A stretch of DNA of 64,000 nt, from positions 62,001-126,000 of the forward strand of contig BBDW01000005.1 in assembly GCA_001312505.1 (NCBI GenBank), written 5' to 3'. Positions 53,621 to 64,000 of this stretch are shown in pieces. A model generated the notes under the pieces. The model was not told the origin of the DNA. It searched no databases and was given only the letters and a program-made list of their open reading frames with translations. Origin of the DNA: Mediterraneibacter faecis JCM 15917. Lineage in GTDB: Bacteria > Bacillota > Clostridia > Lachnospirales > Lachnospiraceae. Every line of letters starts with the position of its first letter. The first letter of the stretch is position 1. The translations under genes were made by a program, and so were the position numbers.

Positions 53621-54836
53621 ATGACAGAAAATGGATTGATGGATGGTACAAGAACAGAAAAACTGTTTTACAATGACAGCCATCTTTCAAAATTTACTGC
53701 AAAGGTTCTGGAATGTGAGCCGTATGAGAAAAAGGAAGGATGCTATGCGGTAGAACTTGACCGTACAGCATTCTTTCCGGAAGGCGGCGGACAGTATGCA
53801 GATACAGGAAAACTGAAGGATGCGAAGGTATCTGATGTTCGGGAAAAGAATGGAAGAATTCTGCATATTACAGATCAGCCGTTTGAAGCAGGAGAGATTG
53901 TTGAAGGCGAGATCGACTGGGAGACCAGATTTATGAAGATGCAGCAGCACACCGGAGAGCATATTGTTTCCGGAATCGTGCATGCAAGATACGGTTTCAA
54001 CAATGTCGGATTTCATCTTGGAACAGAAGATTGTACGATGGATTTTGATGGAGAGATATCAAAAGAAGCACTGCAGGAGATTGAACTTGAAGCAAATCGT
54101 GCAGTGTGGAAGAATCTGACAATAGAAGTGTCCTATCCATCCAAAGAAGAGCTGGAAGAACTGGATTACCGCAGTAAGATTGAGATTGAGGGACAGGTTC
54201 GTATCGTATCGGTTCCGGGATATGATATCTGTGCGTGCTGTGCGCCGCATGTTGAACGCACAGGAGAGATCGGTATGATCAAGCTTGTTAATATGCAGCG
54301 ATACAAAGGCGGCGTTCGTGTGACAATGCTCTGTGGAAGCCGTGCACTTACAGATTATGAGAAGAAGCAGGAACAGAACAGGAAAATTTCAGCGTTGCTC
54401 TGTGCGAAAGAATATGATACAGCAGAGGCAGTGGGACACTTGAAAGAAGAGCTGGATTCTTTGAAACGGACACTGGTGGAGAAAGAACGCCAGCTTGTAC
54501 ACGTCTGGGCGCAGTCTGTTTCGGAAGAAGAAAAAACGGTCTGTATGTTTTCGGAGGATATCAGTGCGGATGCCATGCGTCAGTATGTGAATGAAGTGCT
54601 TGAAAAAGAAAGAATTCTTTGTGCTGTGTTTTATGGAAATGATGCAGCGGGATACCGTTATGTGATCGGAAGCAGAACAGGATCTTCGTGCATTTTCCAA
54701 AATGTTAAATGCTGCATTCGAAGGACGGGGGGGAGGCGGAAAGCCGGAGATGGTTCAGGGAACTGTAAAAGGTGAAGCCGGAAAGATCAGAGAGTGGATT
54801 CAGAAGATAGCGGAGGAATTGTCTTATGAAAAATGA
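53621..54836 (+). CDS. AlaX-type alanyl-tRNA editing protein (long form), one frame break
   Basis: About 405 residues resembling the editing and C-terminal parts of AlaRS without the synthetase core. FFPEGGGQYADTG starts the editing domain. Zinc ligands are QQHTGEHIVSG and CACCAPHVERTGEIG. The DHHA1-like end is DLRAFSKMLNAAFEGRGG..KPEMVQG. It hydrolyses Ser- or Gly-tRNA-Ala in trans. The frame breaks at about 54680-54682 (two bases missing before DLRAF). The G7 run 54726-54732 adds a glycine. It begins nine bases after argS and overlaps the next gene. Confidence 0.85.
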
Positions 54837-55734
54837 TCCGAGACGCTCCTTCTGGAGAGCTGCCGGTCCTTTACTTGGATTCTGGGGAATCCAGCTGGTG
54901 ATGGAATTTGTGATTGAGTTTATAATCATTCTTCCTTTTATGGGGGGAAGCATCTTCCAGGATGACACAAAGTGGAGAAGTTCTTAATTATCAGGAAATG
55001 ATGAATAAGTACTATGAAGTGTTAAGTCCTGCGTTTGATAAAATCATAGGAGGTCAGATTGCGATTGCAGGGATTGCTACAGCAGCAACGTTGTTTCTGA
55101 CAGTTACATTGTTTGTTATCGATCGAAAGAAAGAGCAGATTGCAGGGATACAGCGATGGGGGTTCAAAAGCCACTGAAGAGTTACTGGTCACTTTTTGTG
55201 ATGGGAGTGATCGGAAGTATTGGTGTTACATGTCTGTCCGCTATGGCACAGGCCGTTTTGGTTGATCCGGAGTATATCCAGACCGCACAGAATATGTATT
55301 CAGCAGATTTTGTGGTCCAGATTATTGTATTTGGATTTGTAATTCCGATTGCAGAGGAATTTATGTTCCGCGGAGTGCTCTATCAGAGGTACCGGGAGAC
55401 CAGAGGATTTTATTATGCGGCAATCTGGTCAGCACTGTTTTTCTCAGTCACACATACCAACACGGTACAGATGATTTACACTTTCCTCCTAGGAATTCTT
55501 CTGTGCTATATTTATGAGAAATTTGGTTCAATGAAAGCTCCGATTATGCTTCACGTTGTTTTGAATCTGGGCTCTTTGATCTTTACAGATATCGGAGTAT
55601 TTAACTGGCTTGCCAGAGAACCGTTTAAAATGGCAGTGGCAGTGATCATCAGCACATTTATCTGTGCAGCTTGTTTTGTGTGGATTCAGAGAAGCGGGGG
55701 GGATCCGGTGAGTACTCAGAAAACAGAAGAATAG
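54826..55734 (+). CDS. CPBP-family intramembrane glutamic protease, two frame breaks
   Basis: A membrane protein of about 303 residues with the CPBP motifs PIAEEFMFRGVLYQR (EExxxR), FFSVTH and the late HVVLN. It may act as a prenyl-protein-type protease or in peptide maturation; the target is unknown. It starts MKNDPRRSFWRAAGPLLGFWG at 54826, overlapping the AlaX gene. Breaks lie at the G6 run 54942-54947 (two extra) and the G5 run 55158-55162 (one short). A G7 run at 55696 lies near the C-terminus. Confidence 0.8.
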
Positions 55735-55787
55735 TGAAAAAATACGAATGAAATAAATTGTACTAATAAAAATACAATCTTAAATTG

Positions 55788-55826
55788 TGCGCGATGAGGT
55801 GCGAAACCTTGTCGCGCATTTTCTTT
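55788..55826 (+). terminator. Terminator after the CPBP gene
   Basis: TGCGCGA pairs with TCGCGCA, with an inner AGGT/ACCT stem, followed by TTTTCTTTTT. Confidence 0.78.
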
Positions 55827-55975
55827 TTAATCCAGTATTTTATTAAATAAAATCAAAGAAAAACAGAAATCTTAATAATTAATATTATTTTTATAAGAAA
55901 ATCAAAATAATCTGACTATTAAAAAGAAAAATAATGAAAAATCAAATAATCAGACAATTTACAAGAGTTTCCCTA

Positions 55976-56003
55976 TTTACAGCCTAGGTAAAAGGTGTAT
56001 ATT
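55976..56003 (+). promoter_or_regulatory. gltBD promoter
   Basis: TTTACA (55976-55981), a 16-base spacer and TATATT (55998-56003), about 100 bases before the gltB start. Confidence 0.5.
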
Positions 56004-56105
56004 CTAGAAAAAGTTTTACACGACGTGAGAAAGAAATGATTGAATGCGCCGGACAAAGAAGATTTTAAAGTAAACTTTAGATTACAGGAAGAAAGGATAG
56101 CGACT

Positions 56106-59100
56106 ATGAGGAAAGAAATGGAAAGTCAGAATCGTGGTCTTTACCGCGAAAGTTTTGAACATGATAACTGTGGTATTGGTGCAATTGTCAATATCAAAGG
56201 CAAAAAGACACATAGTACAGTGGCAGGAGCTTGAGTATTGTAGAACAACTTGAGCACAGAGCCGGAAAAGATGCAGAAGGAAAGACAGGAGATGGCGTGG
56301 GTATTCTGACACAGATTCCTCATGGATTTTTCAAAAAAGTCTGTCAGCCACTTGGGATCAAGCTGAAAGATGAAAGAGATTACGGTGTAGGTATGTTCTT
56401 TCTTCCGCAGGATGAATTAAAACGCAATCAGGCGAAAAAGATTTTCGAGGTTATTGTAAAAAAAGAAGGATTGAAGTTCTTGGGCTGGAGAGAAGTTCCG
56501 ATTCATCCGGACATTCTTGGAAAGACAGCAGTAGATTGCATGCCATGTATTATGCAGGCATTTATTGAACGTCCTGCAAAATACGAGAAAGGAATCGACT
56601 TTGACCGTCGACTGTATGTAGTCAGAAGAATCTTCGAACAGAGCAGTGATGATACTTATGTTGTTTCACTTTCCAGCAGAACAATCGTTTACAAAGGAAT
56701 GTTCCTTGTAGGACAGCTGAGACTTTTCTTTGAAGATCTGCAGGATGAAGAATTTATTTCTGCAATTGCAATGGTACATTCCAGATTCAGTACGAATACT
56801 GCACCGAGCTGGCAGAGAGCGCATCCGAACCGCTTTATGGTCCACAACGGAGAGATCAATACGATCCGTGGTAATGCAGATAAGATGCGTGCCCGTGAGG
56901 AAACGATGGAGGCAGGATGTCTGAAAGGCGAACTTCACAAAGTACTTCCAGCAATCAATACTTCAGGTTCTGACTCCGCAATGCTTGACAACGCATTAGA
57001 ATTCATGGTGATGAGTGGAATGGATCTTCCGCTTGCAGTTATGATCTGTATTCCGGAACCTTGGATCAACAATAAAGAGATGTCCCAGAACAAGAAAGAT
57101 TTCTATCAGTATTATGCAACAATGATGGAGCCATGGGATGGACCGGCGTCAATCTTGTTCTCAGATGGAGATGTTATGGGAGCTGTACTTGACCGTAACG
57201 GACTTCGCCCTTCCAGATATTACATTACAGATGATGATAATCTGATTCTTTCTTCAGAGGTTGGAGTTTTGGATATCGATCCATCCAAGATCGTGATGAA
57301 AGAAAGACTTCACCCAGGTAAGATGCTTCTTGTTGATACTGTTGCAGGACGCGTGATCGATGATGAGGAATTAAAAGAAAAATATGCAAATCAGTTCCCA
57401 TATGGAGAATGGCTGGACAGTAATCTGATTCAGCTGAAGGATTTGAAAATCCCGAATAAGGATGTGCCAAAGTATACTGCCGAAGAGTGTACACAGCTTC
57501 AGAAAGCATTTGGCTATTCTTATGAAGACGTGAAAACTTCTATTCTGACAATGGCAAAGAACGGTGCCGAAGGAACCGCAGCGATGGGAATGGATGCACC
57601 GATTTCAGTCCTTTCGCAGAAACGTCAGCCACTGTTCGGATATTTTAAACAGTTGTTTGCACAGGTAACAAACCCACCAATCGATGCAATCCGTGAGGAA
57701 GTTGTAACATCTACAACAATTTATGTCGGAACAGACGGTAACCTTCTGGAGCAGAAGGAAGAGAACTGTAAGATGCTCAGAGTCAATAACCCGATTCTGA
57801 CCAATACAGATCTTCTGAAAATTAAAAATATGAAAGTGGATGGATTCAAGGTTGCAGAGATTCCAATCACTTATTATAAAAACACAAGTCTTGAGAAGGC
57901 AATCGAGTATCTGTTTATTGAAGTAGACCGTGTGATCCGCGAGGGTGCTAACATTTTGATTCTGACAGACCGTGAGGTAGACGAATATCACGTTGCAATC
58001 CCGTCACTTCTGGCAGTATCCGGACTGCAGCAGCATCTGGTACGTACAAAAAAGAGAACCTCAGTCGCGATGATTCTGGAAAGTGGAGAGCCTAGAGAGG
58101 TTCATCATTTTGCAACACTGCTTGGATATGGAGCATGTGCGATTAATCCATATCTTGCGCATGAGTCAATCCGTCAGCTGATCGAGTCTAATCTGCTTCA
58201 CAAAGATTATTATGCAGCAGTAGATGATTATAACTCAGCAGTAATTCATGGAATTATTAAGATTGCATCCAAGATGGGAATTTCAACGATCCAGTCCTAT
58301 CAGGGAGCAAAAATCTTCGAGGCAATTGGTCTCAAGACAGATTTTATTAACCGCTATTTTACAGATACAGTCAGCCGTGTTGGTGGTATCGGTATTGAAG
58401 AAATTGCAGAAGATTACACAGCATTCCATACAGAAGCATTTGATCCGCTTGGACTGCAGGTTGATACGACACTGGACAGTGTTGGAAAACATAAATATAA
58501 AAGTGGCGGAGAAGAACATCTCTATAATCCACAGACAATCCATATGCTTCAGCAGTCCACAAGACGTGGTGATTATGAAATGTTCAAACAGTATACAGAG
58601 ATGGTTGATGAGGAAGGCGAGAAGATCAATCTGAGAGGTCAGCTTGATTTCAATTTCCCGAAGAAGAGTGTACCGCTTGATGAAGTAGAAAGCGTAGATT
58701 CAATCGTAACAAGATTCAAGACAGGTGCGATGTCCTATGGATCTATTTCAAAAGAAGCACATGAGACAATGGCGATCGCCATGAATATGCTTCATGGTAA
58801 ATCAAACTCCGGTGAAGGTGGAGAGGATATTGAACGTCTTGACACAAACAGATGCTCTGCAATCAAGCAGGTTGCTTCCGGCCGATTCGGAGTTACATCC
58901 AGATATCTGGTCAGTGCACAGGAAATCCAGATCAAGATGGCTCAGGGAGCAAAACCAGGAGAAGGAGGACATCTTCCGGGTGGAAAGGTATATCCATGGA
59001 TCGCGAAGACACGTCACTCAACACCAGGTGTAAGTCTGATCTCACCACCGCCGCATCATGATATTTATTCAATCGAGGATCTTGCACAGTTGATCTATGA

Positions 59101-60640
59101 CTGTAAAAATGCAAATAAAAATGCAAGAATTTCTGTGAAACTGGTATCAGAAGCAGGTGTTGGAACAGTTGCTGCAGGTGTTGCAAAAGCCGGAGCCGGA
59201 GTTATCCTGATCTCAGGATATGACGGAGGAACAGGAGCAGCACCGAGAAGCTCGATTCAGAATGCAGGACTTCCGTGGGAGCTTGGACTTGCAGAAACTC
59301 ATCAGACATTGATTCAGAATGGTCTGCGTGAGCGTGTCCGTATTGAGACAGATGGTAAGCTCATGAGTGGCCGTGATGTTGCGATTGCAGCAATCCTTGG
59401 AGCAGAAGAGTTTGGATTTGCAACAGCTCCGCTTGTAACAATGGGATGTGTTATGATGCGCGTCTGCAACCTGGATACTTGTCCTGTTGGTGTTGCAACT
59501 CAGAATCCGGAGCTTAGAAAACGTTTCAGCGGAAAACCGGAATATGTTGTCAACTTTATGCGTTTTATTGCAGAAGAATTAAGAGAATATATGGCAAAAC
59601 TTGGTGTCCGCACAGTGGATGAACTGGTAGGACGTACAGATCTTCTGAAAGTAAAAGACGTTCCGACATCAGAGCGTGCCGCAACACTGGATCTGTCACA
59701 GATTCTGTACAATCCATATGCGAAAGAGAAGAAAGGTGTTATCTTTAATCCAAAGAAAGTCTATGATTTTGAACTTAACAAGACGTTGGATGAAAAAGTA
59801 CTATTGAAACAGCTTCTTCCAGCCCTTGAAAGAGGAGAAAAGAGAGGACTTGAAGTAGATGTTACAAATACAGACCGTACTTTCGGAACAATTTTCGGAT
59901 CTGAGATCACAAGAAGATATCCGGAAGGACTGGAAGAAGACAGCTATGTGATCCAGTGTAAAGGTGCCGGCGGTCAGAGCTTTGGAGCATTTATCCCAAG
60001 AGGACTGACACTGGAACTGACAGGAGACAGTAATGACTATTTTGGAAAAGGACTTTCTGGTGGAAAACTGGTTGTTTGCCAGCCGAAAGGTGTGAAATTC
60101 AAATCAGATGAGAATATTATCATCGGAAATGTTGCTCTTTACGGAGCTACAAGTGGTAAAGCATTTGTAGGAGGTGTTGCCGGAGAACGTTTTGCGGTAA
60201 GAAACTCTGGTGCACGCGCAGTTGTAGAAGGTGTCGGAGATCACGGATGTGAATATATGACAGGTGGATGTGTTGTTGTACTTGGACAGGTTGGAAAGAA
60301 CTTTGCAGCCGGAATGAGCGGCGGTATTGCCTATGTGATCGATCTCGATAACAGCCTGTATCGTAAAGTAAATAAAGCAATGGTCAACATTGAGCGTGTC
60401 ACAGATAAGTATGATGTACAGGAATTAAAAGGAATGATCCAGGAGCATGTTGCTTATACAAACTCTGAGGTAGGTAAGAAGATTCTTGATAATTTCAAAG
60501 AATATCTGCCAAAATTCAAGAAGATCATTCCGGAAGACTATGAGAGAATGATGTCCACGATCATCCAGATGGAAGAAAAAGGACTTAGTAGAGAAAAAGC
60601 AAAAATCGAAGCATTTAATATGATCAAGAACGGAAGATAG
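56106..60640 (+). CDS. gltB: Glutamate synthase large subunit, one frame break
   Basis: About 1,510 residues. The amidotransferase Cys lies at about residue 22 (HDNCGIGAIVNIKG), so a propeptide of about 21 residues should be removed. Then come AMVHSRFSTNTAPSWQRAHPNR, the central domain, and the FMN domain with GAKPGEGGHLPGGKV and SGYDGGTGAAPRSS. The 3Fe-4S cluster is in CVMMRVCNLDTCPVG, and the C-terminal Gly-rich beta-helix follows. It makes two glutamates from glutamine and 2-oxoglutarate. One T is lost at about 56231 (VAGA-LSIVEQLEHRAG). The ATG at 56106 is chosen by family length. Confidence 0.94.
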
Positions 60641-60651
60641 GAGGCATAGAG

Positions 60652-62152
60652 ATGGGAAAACCGACAGGATTTATGGATTATGAAAGACAGGATAAACCGG
60701 CAGAGAGCCATTGGAACGCATCAAACATTTCAATGAGTTCCATACGCCTCTTAGCAAAGAAGAACAGGAGCTTCAGGGCGCACGCTGTATGGCGTGCGGA
60801 GTTCCGTTCTGTCAGTCTGGAAAGCCGCTTGCAGGAATGGCCAGTGGATGTCCACTGCACAACCTTGTGCCAGAGTGGAATGACTTGATTTACAATGGAA
60901 ATTGGAAGGAAGCTTATTTACGTCTGAAAAAGACAAATAATTTTCCGGAATTTACTTCCCGTGTATGTCCGGCACTGTGTGAAAATGCATGTACCTGTGG
61001 ACTGAATCAGGAAGCAGTTGCATCAAAAAGTAATGAATATGCAATTATTGAAAATGCATATGAGATGGGATATGCAAAGGCAAATCCACCGAAAGTGCGT
61101 ACAGGAAAGAAAGTCGCAGTGATCGGTTCCGGTCCGTCCGGACTTGCGGCAGCAGATCTTCTGAACAGAAGAGGTCATCAGGTAACTGTTTTTGAACGTG
61201 AGGACAAACCGGGCGGATTGCTCCGCTACGGAATTCCGAATATGAAGCTGGAGAAACAGATTATCGACCGTAAGATTGCGATTATGGAAGAAGAGGGAAT
61301 TATCTTCCAGACTGGATGTAATGTCGGAAAAGACGTGAAGGCGGCAGATATCTTGAAAGAATATGACCGCGTGATCCTTGCATGTGGAGCATCAAATCCA
61401 AGAGATATCAAAGCACCGGGAAGAGATGCACAGGGAATTTATTTTGCAGTAGATTTCCTGAAATCAACAACGAAAGCATTATGGGCAAATGACATGAAGC
61501 TTAAAACAGGAAGCTACATTTCTGCAAAAGGAAAAAATGTAATTGTAATCGGAGGTGGAGATACAGGAAATGACTGTGTCGGAACATCTATCCGTCATGG
61601 AGCAAAGAGCGTTCTCCAGCTGGAGATGATGCCGAAAGCACCGGACGAGAGGACACCGCTGAACCCATGGCCGGAGTGGCCAAGAGTCTGCAAGACAGAT
61701 TATGGCCAGCAGGAAGCAATCGCTGTGTTTGGTTCTGATCCTCGCGTTTACACAACGACAGTGAAAGAATTCGTAAAAGACAAGAAAGGAAATCTCTGTA
61801 AGGCAGTTCTTATCAAGCTTGAGAGTAAGACAGATGAGAAGACCGGACGGAAATGATGGTTCCGGTAGAAGGAAGCGAGTATACCGTAGATGCAGATCTT
61901 GTTCTGATCGCAGCTGGATTCCTTGGAAGTCAGGATTATGTAACAAAAGCATTCGGTGTAGAAGTGAATGAACGCACAAATGTAAAGACAGAGGCAGGAA
62001 AATATTCTACAAATGTGAAGGATGTATTCACAGCCGGGGGGGATATGCACAGAGGACAGTCTCTTGTTGTATGGGCTATCCGTGAAGGTCGTGAAGTGGC
62101 AAGAGAAGTAGATGAAAGCCTGATGGGATATACAAACTTATATATTCAGTAG
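60652..62152 (+). CDS. gltD: Glutamate synthase small subunit, two frame breaks
   Basis: About 500 residues; supplies electrons from NAD(P)H to GltB. Start MGKPTGFMDYERQDKPA, then Fe-S cysteines (CMACGVPFCQSG, CPLHNLVP, CPALCENACTCGLN), FAD motif VIGSGPSGLAAADLL, GGLLRYGIPNMKL, NAD motif VIGGGDTGNDCVGT and the final FTAGGDMHRGQSLVVWAI. One base is missing at about 60706 (before LERIKHFNEF) and one A at 61851-61853 (TGRK-MMVPVEGSEY). The G7 run 62036-62042 adds a glycine in TAGGDMHRG. GGAGG precedes the start, 11 bases after gltB. Confidence 0.93.
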
Positions 62153-62181
62153 AAAATAAAAGATCATACAGTGAAACAGGA

Positions 62182-62227
62182 ATCTGGAAAGTTTATCTAA
62201 GAATAAAGAGAACTTTCCAGATTTTTT
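62182..62227 (+). terminator. gltBD terminator
   Basis: ATCTGGAAAGTT pairs perfectly with AACTTTCCAGAT, followed by TTTTTT. Confidence 0.85.
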
Positions 62228-62271
62228 GTTACAAAAATGTTACGAAAAAATGAAAAAAGTAAGGGAAACTA

Positions 62272-62300
62272 TTGAAAATATTACATAAATACGCTATAAT
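62272..62300 (+). promoter_or_regulatory. Promoter of the NlpC/P60 gene
   Basis: TTGAAA (62272-62277), a 17-base spacer and TATAAT (62295-62300). The long leader downstream hints at post-transcriptional control. Confidence 0.65.
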
Positions 62301-62489
62301 ATTGAACGTAGAATGTAAATAAAATACCCTCTTGTTACGAGAAATATGTTGAAAAAACACAATAGATGTTGTATTATAACATATGAGTATGTGGAATTAT
62401 AATGTAACTATTTACAATGAATTGTGATACGAAAAATTATAATGCATCACATGGGGGGGGACTAGATAAAAATAAGGATAGGTGGAAAG

Positions 62490-63682
62490 ATGAAGTTAAA
62501 AAAAGTAAGCAGTATGATTCTTGCAGTAACACTTGCATGTACAATGACTGTTACACCGGTACTTGCTGACGAGGTCAGTGATCTGAAGCAGAAGAAGCAG
62601 GAGACACAGAATCAGGTAAGTAATCTTCAGACACAGCTGAATTCACTTATGACCAAGATCTCTGATCTTGAGAATGATCTGATCGAAACAGGTGAGGAAA
62701 TCTCTCAGACAGAGGAAGATCTGAAGACAGCGCAGGAGGAACAGGAACAGCAGTATGCAGCTATGAAGCTTCGTATTAAGTACATGTATGAAGAAGGAAC
62801 AGGCACTGCTACAGTGGAGAAGGTACTGACATCCGGAGATATTTCCAGTGTACTGACACAGGCAGAATATTCCCAACAGGTACATTCTTATGACAGAGAC
62901 AAGCTCGAAGAGTATGTTGCGACAGTTCAGAAAGTAGAAGATCTTAAGACAACACTTGAGACAAAGATGGCTGATCTGCAGGAGACACAGACAGAGTATG
63001 ATGCGCAGAAGGATGAACTGAATACAACAATCACAGAGAAGAGTAGTGAAATCGCAAATCTCGATGTTAAGATTGATGCAGCTGTAAAGAAAGCAGCGGA
63101 AGAAGAAGCTAAGAGAAAGGCAGCAGAAGCAGCAGCAAAGAAAGCTGCCGAGGAAGCAGCTAAGAAGAATAACTCAAGCAGTAGTTCTTCTAATAGAAAT
63201 AACTCAAGTAATAGTTCTTCCAGTAGTTCAAGCTCAAGCAGCTCAAGCTCAGGAAGTTCAAGCAGCTCAAGCTCCAGTAGCTCAAGCAGTAGTTCTTCCA
63301 GCAGTTCAAGCTCAAGCAACTCAAGTTCTTCCTCATCAAGCCCAAGCTATAGTGCAGATAAGGGAAGCATTATTGTAAATGCAGCTTATTCACAGATCGG
63401 AGTTCCATATGTATGGGGGGCGGATCTACACCTGGAGTTGGACTGGATTGTTCAGGACTTGTACAGTATTGCTATAGACAGGCAGGAATTTCAATTCCAA
63501 GAACAAGTGGAGATATTCTTGCAGCAGGAACAATCGTAAATGATCCACAGCCGGGAGATATCTGCTGGACACCGGGACATGTAGCGATTTACATTGGCGG
63601 CGGACAGATGATCGAAGCACAGCAGACAGGAGTACCGGTTAAGGTAAGTTCTGTACGTGTTACATATTATGTGAGATATTAA
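62490..63682 (+). CDS. Secreted NlpC/P60 peptidoglycan hydrolase with coiled coil and poly-Ser linker, frame broken at a G6 run
   Basis: About 397 residues. A signal peptide (MKLKKVSSMILAVTLACTMTVTPVLA) is followed by a long coiled coil (about residues 28-205, PcsB/CwlO-like), an Ala/Lys/Glu-rich stretch, a poly-serine linker (about 229-287) and an NlpC/P60 domain. Catalytic Cys is in LDCSGLVQYCYRQ and His in PGHVAIYIGGG. The frame breaks at the G6 run 63415-63420; G4 would give VWGGSTPGVGLDCSG. The coiled coil of such proteins usually answers to FtsEX. The enzyme cuts stem peptides during growth or division. Confidence 0.88.
63172..63350 (+). repeat. Serine-codon repeat (poly-Ser linker)
   Basis: Almost uninterrupted AGC, AGT, TCA, TCT and TCC codons with occasional Asn and Gly. 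The mix of codons shows it is kept at protein level and is not a simple DNA microsatellite. Confidence 0.85.
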
Positions 63683-63738
63683 AAAGCTTTAAAATTTAAA
63701 AATAGAAATCACTAAAATCATTAGAAAATGTACATAAT

Positions 63739-63767
63739 AAAAAGGAATCAGATTATGATTCCTTTTT
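63739..63767. terminator. Bidirectional terminator after the NlpC/P60 gene
   Basis: AAAAAGGAATCA pairs with TGATTCCTTTTT around five bases. It serves both converging genes. Confidence 0.82.
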
Positions 63768-63792
63768 ATTTTACACTTTAAAATTAAAATAG

Positions 63793-64000
63793 TCACTTCT
63801 TGCGTCTTCGTCCCTTACAATAAGGACAGCTTTCACGATGACGTTTCTTGTATAAAATCTTTTCAGAAACACGTAATTCATAGAGGTGATCAGAATTGTA
63901 TGAAGCAATGTTTCCGGATTTTAAAATAATATTGTGGGCTACACAGTCTTTTACACATTTACTGCAGCTAATGCAAAGAGCTTTCTGTATTTCAATTATG
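63793..64000 (-). CDS. Partial ferredoxin-like protein, N-terminus outside window
   Basis: The last 69 residues of a gene that runs in from the right edge. It contains a 4Fe-4S-like motif CISCSKCVKDCVAHNI, then a short basic tail with a second Cys pair (ESCPYCKGRRRKK) and a stop at 63793. The fourth Cys is followed by Val in place of the usual Pro. The tail looks like a small zinc or RNA-binding knuckle. Too little is visible to name a function. Confidence 0.5.
   Translation of the reverse strand, partial: IIEIQKALCISCSKCVKDCVAHNIILKSGNIASYNSDHLYELRVSEKILYKKRHRESCPYCKGRRRKK

Larger units (their letters stand above)
55735..56105. other. 371-bp AT-rich region upstream of gltB
   Basis: Contains the terminator and promoter listed below. 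No gene is supported, and no G-run occurs here. Confidence 0.65.
62153..62489. other. 337-bp region between gltD and the NlpC/P60 gene
   Basis: Holds the gltD terminator and a promoter, then a leader of almost 190 bases. The leader contains TGTAActatTTACA (62403-62416), an ATGTT/AACAT inverted repeat (about 62367-62383) and a G8 run (62453-62460). No gene is seen. Confidence 0.6.

Noticed and set aside
63172..63350. CRISPR-like or tandem DNA repeat
   Set aside because: It is a poly-serine coding stretch with varied codons and no regular unit or spacer.

Overview
The window comes from an anaerobic, spore-forming Firmicute, most likely a gut Lachnospiraceae (Dorea / Mediterraneibacter / Ruminococcus torques-like). 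Supporting evidence: pyruvate formate-lyase with its activase, CodY, IreB, RuvX and YrzB in a row, Fur, RNase J, a SigK-type sporulation sigma factor, DUF4317 and DUF5688 proteins typical of this family, AGGAGG-type ribosome binding sites, and CIRCE-controlled groESL. No phage, CRISPR array or intact insertion sequence was seen. One 145-bp MITE-like element with target-site duplication is present.

Layout. 1-3.4 kb (minus strand): the end-truncated gene of a NuoF/GltD-type flavoprotein and a glycogen debranching enzyme. 3.5-13.5 kb: Mrp ATPase, an esterase, a histidine phosphatase, a GNAT enzyme, the pflB-pflA fermentation pair, a MATE exporter and a DUF4317 protein. 13.7-17.8 kb: a cation symporter, then molybdenum-cofactor genes (moaC, mogA-like, moaA, MOSC). 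17.8-23.1 kb: the MITE, a GH25 lysozyme, prmA, rsmE, a cysteine desulfurase and thiI. 23.2-30.2 kb: an HPr-like protein, mtaB, ireB-ruvX-DUF1292-fur, RNase J, and trmR with a U32 protein (tRNA U34 hydroxylation and methylation). 30.2-37.1 kb: sigK, comM-dprA-topA-codY and an unknown protein. 37.2-43.3 kb: groESL, guaB, an amidase, a YqeG phosphatase and efp. 43.4-50.4 kb: a sortase-assembled pilus locus (DUF5688 protein, thioester-domain adhesin, backbone pilin, class C sortase, minor pilin). 50.5-55.8 kb: tRNA-Arg(CCG), nfo, argS, an AlaX-type editing protein and a CPBP protease. 56-62 kb: gltB-gltD. 62.5-64 kb: an NlpC/P60 hydrolase with a poly-serine linker and a partial ferredoxin-like gene.

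The strongest unexplained signal is in the DNA itself. I count about 46 runs of seven or eight G (or C) in 64 kb, on both strands and in genes and intergenic DNA alike. Where the protein family is well known, most of these runs add exactly one glycine (or proline) to a conserved motif, as if GGGG had become GGGGGGG (+3). Runs of five or six G in the same motif contexts nearly always break the reading frame, as do one-base losses in other homopolymers. As a result about 20 genes are interrupted, including argS, topA, guaB, efp, moaA and gltB, which cannot plausibly all be dead in one cell. I therefore read the interruptions as sequence-consensus errors and annotate these genes as single, frame-interrupted CDS. 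The preference for exactly +3 at G4 is odd for random error and deserves a check against reads. Removing three G from the groES promoter run also restores a 17-bp spacer.
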